Below, piece by piece: positions 5,407 to 5,506 of a stretch of 5,506 nucleotides of DNA. The notes under the pieces were generated by a model that worked only from the letters and a program-made list of their open reading frames with translations, did not search any database and was not told the DNA's origin. Both the position numbers and the translations under genes were made by a program. Positions within the stretch are counted from its first letter, which is position 1. The number at the start of each line of letters is the position of its first letter. The stretch comes from Acidobacteriota bacterium (lineage in GTDB: Bacteria > Acidobacteriota > Polarisedimenticolia > J045): assembly GCA_024276295.1 (NCBI GenBank), contig JAJRXN010000069.1:1-5506 (forward strand). The letters run 5' to 3'.

Positions 5407-5438
5407 GTGTCCGGACGGTGTCCGGGGCAGGTGTCCGC
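5407..5438. repeat. Three GTGTCCG repeats in the right-edge non-coding stretch
   Basis: GTGTCCG(G/C) occurs at 5407-5414, 5418-5425 and 5431-5438, with start-to-start spacings of 11 and 13 bp. A related TTGTCCGG lies at 5488-5495. The first copy contains the 8-bp palindrome GTCCGGAC (5409-5416). Spacing near one helical turn suggests a possible array of protein-binding sites. Confidence 0.35.
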
Positions 5439-5446
5439 ATGCGGAC
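5433..5446. promoter_or_regulatory. Perfect 14-bp palindrome, operator-like
   Basis: GTCCGCATGCGGAC is its own reverse complement. It overlaps the third GTGTCCG repeat and is followed by a tandem GACGGTCGT/GACGGTCGC repeat at 5444-5461. It could be a dimer binding site for a gene beyond the right edge. No bound factor can be named. Confidence 0.35.
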
Positions 5447-5506
5447 GGTCGTGACGGTCGCCCGGGGGGCGTCCGTCCGGCAAGCCGTTGTCCGGTGGCG
5501 GGTTGC

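Noticed and set aside
5368..5506. A minus-strand frame open to the right edge, ending in a plausible-looking tail (I-R-T-N-K-L-R-Y-T, stop at 5370-5368).
   Set aside because: Upstream of the last dozen codons it uses many A-ending codons (CGA, GGA, TCA, GCA, ACA), unlike the GC-ending codons of the real genes here, and its composition follows the GTGTCCG repeats. A short real C-terminus cannot be excluded without more sequence.

Overview
The window is very GC-rich bacterial chromosomal DNA with strongly GC-biased third codon positions. It carries six genes: one cut by the left edge and five complete. The gene content suggests a diderm, deep-branching, soil- or sediment-type bacterium: an outer-membrane-style lipoprotein, an enhancer-binding-type AAA+ regulator, and a secreted protein with a short 'V-x-L-x-D-G' beta domain. 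Acidobacteriota, Planctomycetota or Myxococcota would all fit, but the sequence alone does not decide. There is no tRNA, rRNA, CRISPR array, insertion sequence or phage gene.

Left block (1-2039, all minus strand, read right to left). A GTG-started NAD-dependent SDR enzyme of the L-threonine 3-dehydrogenase type (2039-1020) is followed by a 76-residue two-helix membrane protein of the DUF2892 type (921-691). Next comes a perfect 13-bp inverted repeat that looks like a terminator. The last gene is a DUF255/thioredoxin-domain protein (YyaL/SPATA20 type) with a lipoprotein signal, whose C-terminal part lies beyond the left edge. The first two genes may be co-transcribed from a TTGACA-containing promoter near 2069-2097. 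The third probably has its own promoter near 570-599.

Middle block. Divergent from the threonine dehydrogenase-like gene, across 146 bp, is a complete PLP-dependent trans-sulfuration enzyme on the plus strand (2186-3430; cystathionine/methionine gamma-lyase family). Its 3' end overlaps by 85 bp, tail to tail, the 3' end of a minus-strand sigma-54-type AAA+ activator (4659-3346). The activator has an intact Walker A, GAFTGA motif, Walker B and Fis-type helix-turn-helix, but an unrecognised N-terminal region.

Right block. Divergent from the activator, across 71 bp that contain a 13-bp dyad, is a plus-strand gene for a Sec-exported 206-residue protein of unknown function (4731-5351). The last 155 bp hold no credible gene, but they contain three GTGTCCG repeats, a perfect 14-bp palindrome and a short 9-bp tandem repeat.

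Functionally, the divergent TDH-like and gamma-lyase-like pair suggests amino-acid (threonine, methionine or cystathionine) breakdown. The activator could control the neighbouring secreted protein, itself, or a distant target. I see no defence system or obvious new multi-gene machine. The best leads are the substrate-pocket residues of the gamma-lyase, the activator/secreted-protein pair and the overlapping gene tails.
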